From contig SVLZ01000009.1 of the NCBI GenBank assembly GCA_015067665.1, positions 1-44,837 on the forward strand: a stretch of 44,837 bases of DNA. The letters are read 5' to 3'. Positions 42,582 to 44,837 of the stretch are shown one piece after another; position 1 is the first letter of the stretch; every line of letters starts with the position of its first letter. The stretch is from Oscillospiraceae bacterium. GTDB taxonomy: Bacteria > Bacillota > Clostridia > Oscillospirales > Oscillospiraceae. The notes under the pieces are model-generated. The model saw only the letters and a list, made by a program, of their open reading frames with translations. It was not told where the DNA came from and did not search any database. The translations under genes were made by a program, and so were the position numbers.

Positions 42582-43490
42582 TTATGCCTCCTGTGCCAGC
42601 TGCGCTAATTTCTTAAGTCTATGGTTCATCGCGGGTTTGGTAATAGGTGGCTCCATAAGCTGGGCCAATTCAGTAAGGGATGCATCGGGATTTTGTTCCC
42701 GGGCAATTGCCGCTGCCATCAGCTTTTTCGGAAGCTTTTCAAAAAGTCCCCGATTTCGCAGGGTTCGAATGGCAGATAGATGCTCTTGGGCGGCCTGAAC
42801 CACCTTGGAGGTGTTTGCATCGTCGCAGTTGCAGCGGCGGTTGACCTCGTTATTGAGCTCCTTCTCTAATTTTGCCTCCATAATACCCATAGCCGCCAAC
42901 GGGGCGCCTAAATAGGTCAGGCAATCCGCGATCTGGTCGCTCTGCTTAAGATAGAGCACCCGACCGCCGGCGCGGCTTGCCTGCTTGGGATAAAAGCCCA
43001 AGGCATCCTGGATAAGGGCATATGCCTCACGAGCGACGCTCTGGTGGGAAGTGGTCAGCTCTAAATGATAGCCCTTTTCCGGATCTGTTACAGAACCTCC
43101 TGCAAGAAACGCACCGCGCAAAAAGGCGTTCTTACAACAATCCTCTTCTAAGATTTGAAGGTTAATATGCAGTGAGAGGGTGCCGGTGGGATGAAAGCCG
43201 TAAGTGTCCATTAACCGCCTGCACTTTGCAGGATCGGAGATGGCAAAAATCAGCTTTCCCGTACTGTCCTCCTGGGGACGGATGTCGAAGTCCATAGAAA
43301 ACGCCTTGTGGAAAAGCTTAGGAAGTCGCTGTGCGAAATCACGACTCTCTGTTATGATGCGAACACCGTCCGCGGTAAAGCTGTTGCCAAACAGCAGAAC
43401 ACCAAAGCATTCCGCTACGGCACAACAGTTTTTTGTCAAGGGCGCGCGGCAGACCTCCGCCTTCGCGCTTGCTGAAAATGAGATTGCCAC
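42582..43490 (-). CDS. whiA: DNA-binding sporulation/division regulator WhiA
   Basis: 302 residues. An N-terminal LAGLIDADG-like region precedes a C-terminal helix-turn-helix (LTELAQLMEPPITKPAMNHRLKKL). WhiA controls sporulation septation in Streptomyces and affects division and chromosome segregation in Bacillus. The start codon is GTG after GAGGGGAG; the opening MAISFSASAKAEV matches the family. It lies between murB and dnaE; rapZ and yvcK, usually next to whiA in Firmicutes, are missing. Confidence 0.95.
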   Translation of the reverse strand: MAISFSASAKAEVCRAPLTKNCCAVAECFGVLLFGNSFTADGVRIITESRDFAQRLPKLFHKAFSMDFDIRPQEDSTGKLIFAISDPAKCRRLMDTYGFHPTGTLSLHINLQILEEDCCKNAFLRGAFLAGGSVTDPEKGYHLELTTSHQSVAREAYALIQDALGFYPKQASRAGGRVLYLKQSDQIADCLTYLGAPLAAMGIMEAKLEKELNNEVNRRCNCDDANTSKVVQAAQEHLSAIRTLRNRGLFEKLPKKLMAAAIAREQNPDASLTELAQLMEPPITKPAMNHRLKKLAQLAQEA

Positions 43491-43508
43491 GTTTCTCTCC
43501 CCTCTTTC

Positions 43509-44417
43509 TTACCAAAGTCTCACTTCCGGCTCAATGCGGATGCCGGAATTTTCGAATACGATATCGGATACCTGCCGCAGGAGCGTCTGTACGTCTGCAG
43601 CTGTAGCATTGCCAAGATTCACCACAAAGCCTGCGTGCTTTTCCGAGATGGCGGCATCACCAACCCGGTAGCCTTTCAAGCCCGCGCCATCGATCAGCGC
43701 GGCTGCGTAGCCGCCAACCGGACGCTTAAAGGCAGAACCTGCGGAAGGTTTGTCAAGAGGCTGGGAGGCTCTGCGCTTTGTCATCAGTTCCTGCATTTTT
43801 TCCCGAATTTCACTTTCCGGCTTAGGCATAAGCTGAAAAGTAGCAGACAGTACAATGCCGCCCTCATCCTCCAAACGGCTATGGCGATAAGAAAAGTCCA
43901 TTTCCGCGCCCGTATAAGTGCAAACATTGCCACAGCCATCCATCACTTCCACGCATTCGCAGACCTGACATATTTCGCCGCCGTAGGCACCGGCGTTCAT
44001 ATACACGCCGCCGCCAACACTGCCGGGAATGCCGTGGGCAAACTCAAGGCCGGAAAGGCTGTGACTTGCCGCAAACATCGCCGCTCTTGCCATAGACACG
44101 CCGGCAGCGATCTTCACACGGTCGCCGGGCAGCAGCTCCATGCCGTCCAGAGAGTCCTTCAGACAGATGACGATCCCCTTTATTCCCTCATCAGGGACGA
44201 GAATGTTGGTTCCTGCACCTAAAATACGATATTCCGCGTCCAATAATTTGGACACTTTCAAGATTTCAGACAGTTCCTCACTATTTTTCGGGAATGCCAT
44301 AACCTCCGCAGGTCCGCCGATGCGGAAGGAGGTATGGTTTTTCATAGGCGCATTAAAACGAAGCTCGATTTCCGGCAAAAAATCCCTTATTTTCGCCTGA
44401 AAAGCTGTATTTTCCAT
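43509..44417 (-). CDS. murB: UDP-N-acetylenolpyruvoylglucosamine reductase
   Basis: 302 residues from the ATG at 44417 (MENTAFQAKI), after GGAGG; the open frame to 44477 covers the promoter. MurB is the FAD enzyme that completes UDP-N-acetylmuramate. Seen: FRIGGPAEV, ILGAGTNILV, HGIPGSVGGGVYMNAGAYGGEI at the FAD site (shown in part), and the catalytic serine in PSAGSAFKRP. Type II MurB by its C-terminal layout. First gene of the minus-strand run to pgsA. Confidence 0.96.
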   Translation of the reverse strand: MENTAFQAKIRDFLPEIELRFNAPMKNHTSFRIGGPAEVMAFPKNSEELSEILKVSKLLDAEYRILGAGTNILVPDEGIKGIVICLKDSLDGMELLPGDRVKIAAGVSMARAAMFAASHSLSGLEFAHGIPGSVGGGVYMNAGAYGGEICQVCECVEVMDGCGNVCTYTGAEMDFSYRHSRLEDEGGIVLSATFQLMPKPESEIREKMQELMTKRRASQPLDKPSAGSAFKRPVGGYAAALIDGAGLKGYRVGDAAISEKHAGFVVNLGNATAADVQTLLRQVSDIVFENSGIRIEPEVRLW

Positions 44418-44448
44418 AATAAACACCTCCGGGTGTATCATCCTTATT

Positions 44449-44477
44449 AGTATAGCATACGCAGACGCATTTTGCAA
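44449..44477 (-). promoter_or_regulatory. Sigma-A promoter of murB and following genes
   Basis: TTGCAA (44472-44477), 17 bases, TATACT (44449-44454) on the minus strand, extended -10 TGC. Confidence 0.82.
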
Positions 44478-44507
44478 TTATTCCGTTAAAAAATATATAA
44501 AAATGTA

Positions 44508-44543
44508 TAAAAATTCCCGGAGTGAAAGGCATCTCACCCCGGG
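44508..44543 (-). terminator. Terminator of the sirtuin gene
   Basis: A 10-bp stem CCCGGGGTGA/TCACTCCGGG (one G-U pair), then AATTTTT on the minus strand. Confidence 0.9.
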
Positions 44544-44550
44544 AAATATT

Positions 44551-44837
44551 TTACTTCTCTGCCATGAAACGCAAGACCTCTGATATGGAATCCCGGATGA
44601 TATACTCCGCTAAGCCATCATAGGGTGTGGGCGAATAGTTTACGATAATCAAGTGCTCTCCTTCAAATGCATCAATGAGCGCTGCTGCCGGATTGACCAC
44701 CAAGGAAGAACCGCCAACGATCAGAACATCCGCACTGGAAATTTCCTCCTCAGCATCCGCATAATTGAAGCCATCCAAGGATTCTCCATAAAGGGTTACA
44801 TCGGGTCTGACCAAAGCACCACAAACTTCACATTGCG
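44551..44837 (-). CDS. Sir2-family NAD-dependent protein deacylase, 5' end outside window
   Basis: About 94 C-terminal residues are visible and run off the right edge. QCEVCGALVRPDV contains the second CxxC of the sirtuin zinc site and the conserved RPDV; GGSSLVVNPAA and NYSPTPYDGLAEYIIRD match the NAD-binding end. Sirtuins remove acyl groups from lysines using NAD. The N-terminal Rossmann core and catalytic histidine are not in view. A strong terminator follows. Confidence 0.92.
   Translation of the reverse strand, partial: QCEVCGALVRPDVTLYGESLDGFNYADAEEEISSADVLIVGGSSLVVNPAAALIDAFEGEHLIIVNYSPTPYDGLAEYIIRDSISEVLRFMAEK

Overview
The window looks like chromosomal core sequence from an anaerobic, endospore-forming member of the Clostridia, probably in or near the Oscillospiraceae/Ruminococcaceae. 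Supporting signs are spoIVA and whiA, the zinc-ribbon forms of ribosomal proteins L28 and L32, HPr kinase/phosphorylase, a SipW-class secreted protein, a GGGtGRT-family protein with its Fe-S scaffold partner, and AGGAGG-type ribosome binding sites. The lineage is an inference from family recognition, not from a search.

Layout, left to right. (1) 1-1649: the 3' part of a NifU/IscU-like scaffold gene followed by the GGGtGRT gene. (2) 1749-4208: a large secreted protein with a SipW-type signal and beta-helix repeats. (3) 4416-14286, minus strand: rpsU with its own promoter, downstream of a long operon read as smc, ftsY, rdgB, yhbY, nadD-yqeK fusion, rsfS, leuS. (4) 14413-16587: a secreted multidomain GH24 lysozyme. 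(5) 16843-20195: mnmA, a pseudouridine synthase with hprK, and rpmB. (6) 20276-25700: gpsA, plsY and der; rpmF and yceD; then spoIVA on the opposite strand. (7) 25902-32718: a YfhO-type membrane protein, tex, an intergenic region rich in palindromic repeats, and a BspA-like leucine-rich-repeat surface protein. (8) 32889-44837: a cytidylate-kinase-like gene, then minus-strand genes read as murB, whiA, dnaE, yqhQ-like DUF1385, prmC, recA, recX, rimO, pgsA, and a truncated sirtuin gene at the right edge.

Most genes are housekeeping: translation (leuS, rpsU, rpmB, rpmF, mnmA, rimO, prmC, rsfS), chromosome maintenance (smc, recA, recX, dnaE), phospholipid and wall synthesis (gpsA, plsY, pgsA, murB), and sporulation (spoIVA, whiA). 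Accessory material is limited to three secreted or surface proteins and short interspersed palindromes. No tRNA, rRNA, CRISPR array, insertion sequence or phage module was recognised. Twelve sigma-A-like promoters have an exact 17-base spacer and many convergent gene pairs share clear hairpin terminators, so transcription units can be drawn with fair confidence.

The best candidates for undescribed biology are the scaffold/GGGtGRT pair, whose joint function is unknown to me; the divergent LRR/kinase-like pair, whose -35 boxes are both covered by one inverted repeat; and a palindromic repeat family with a conserved 17-base tail.
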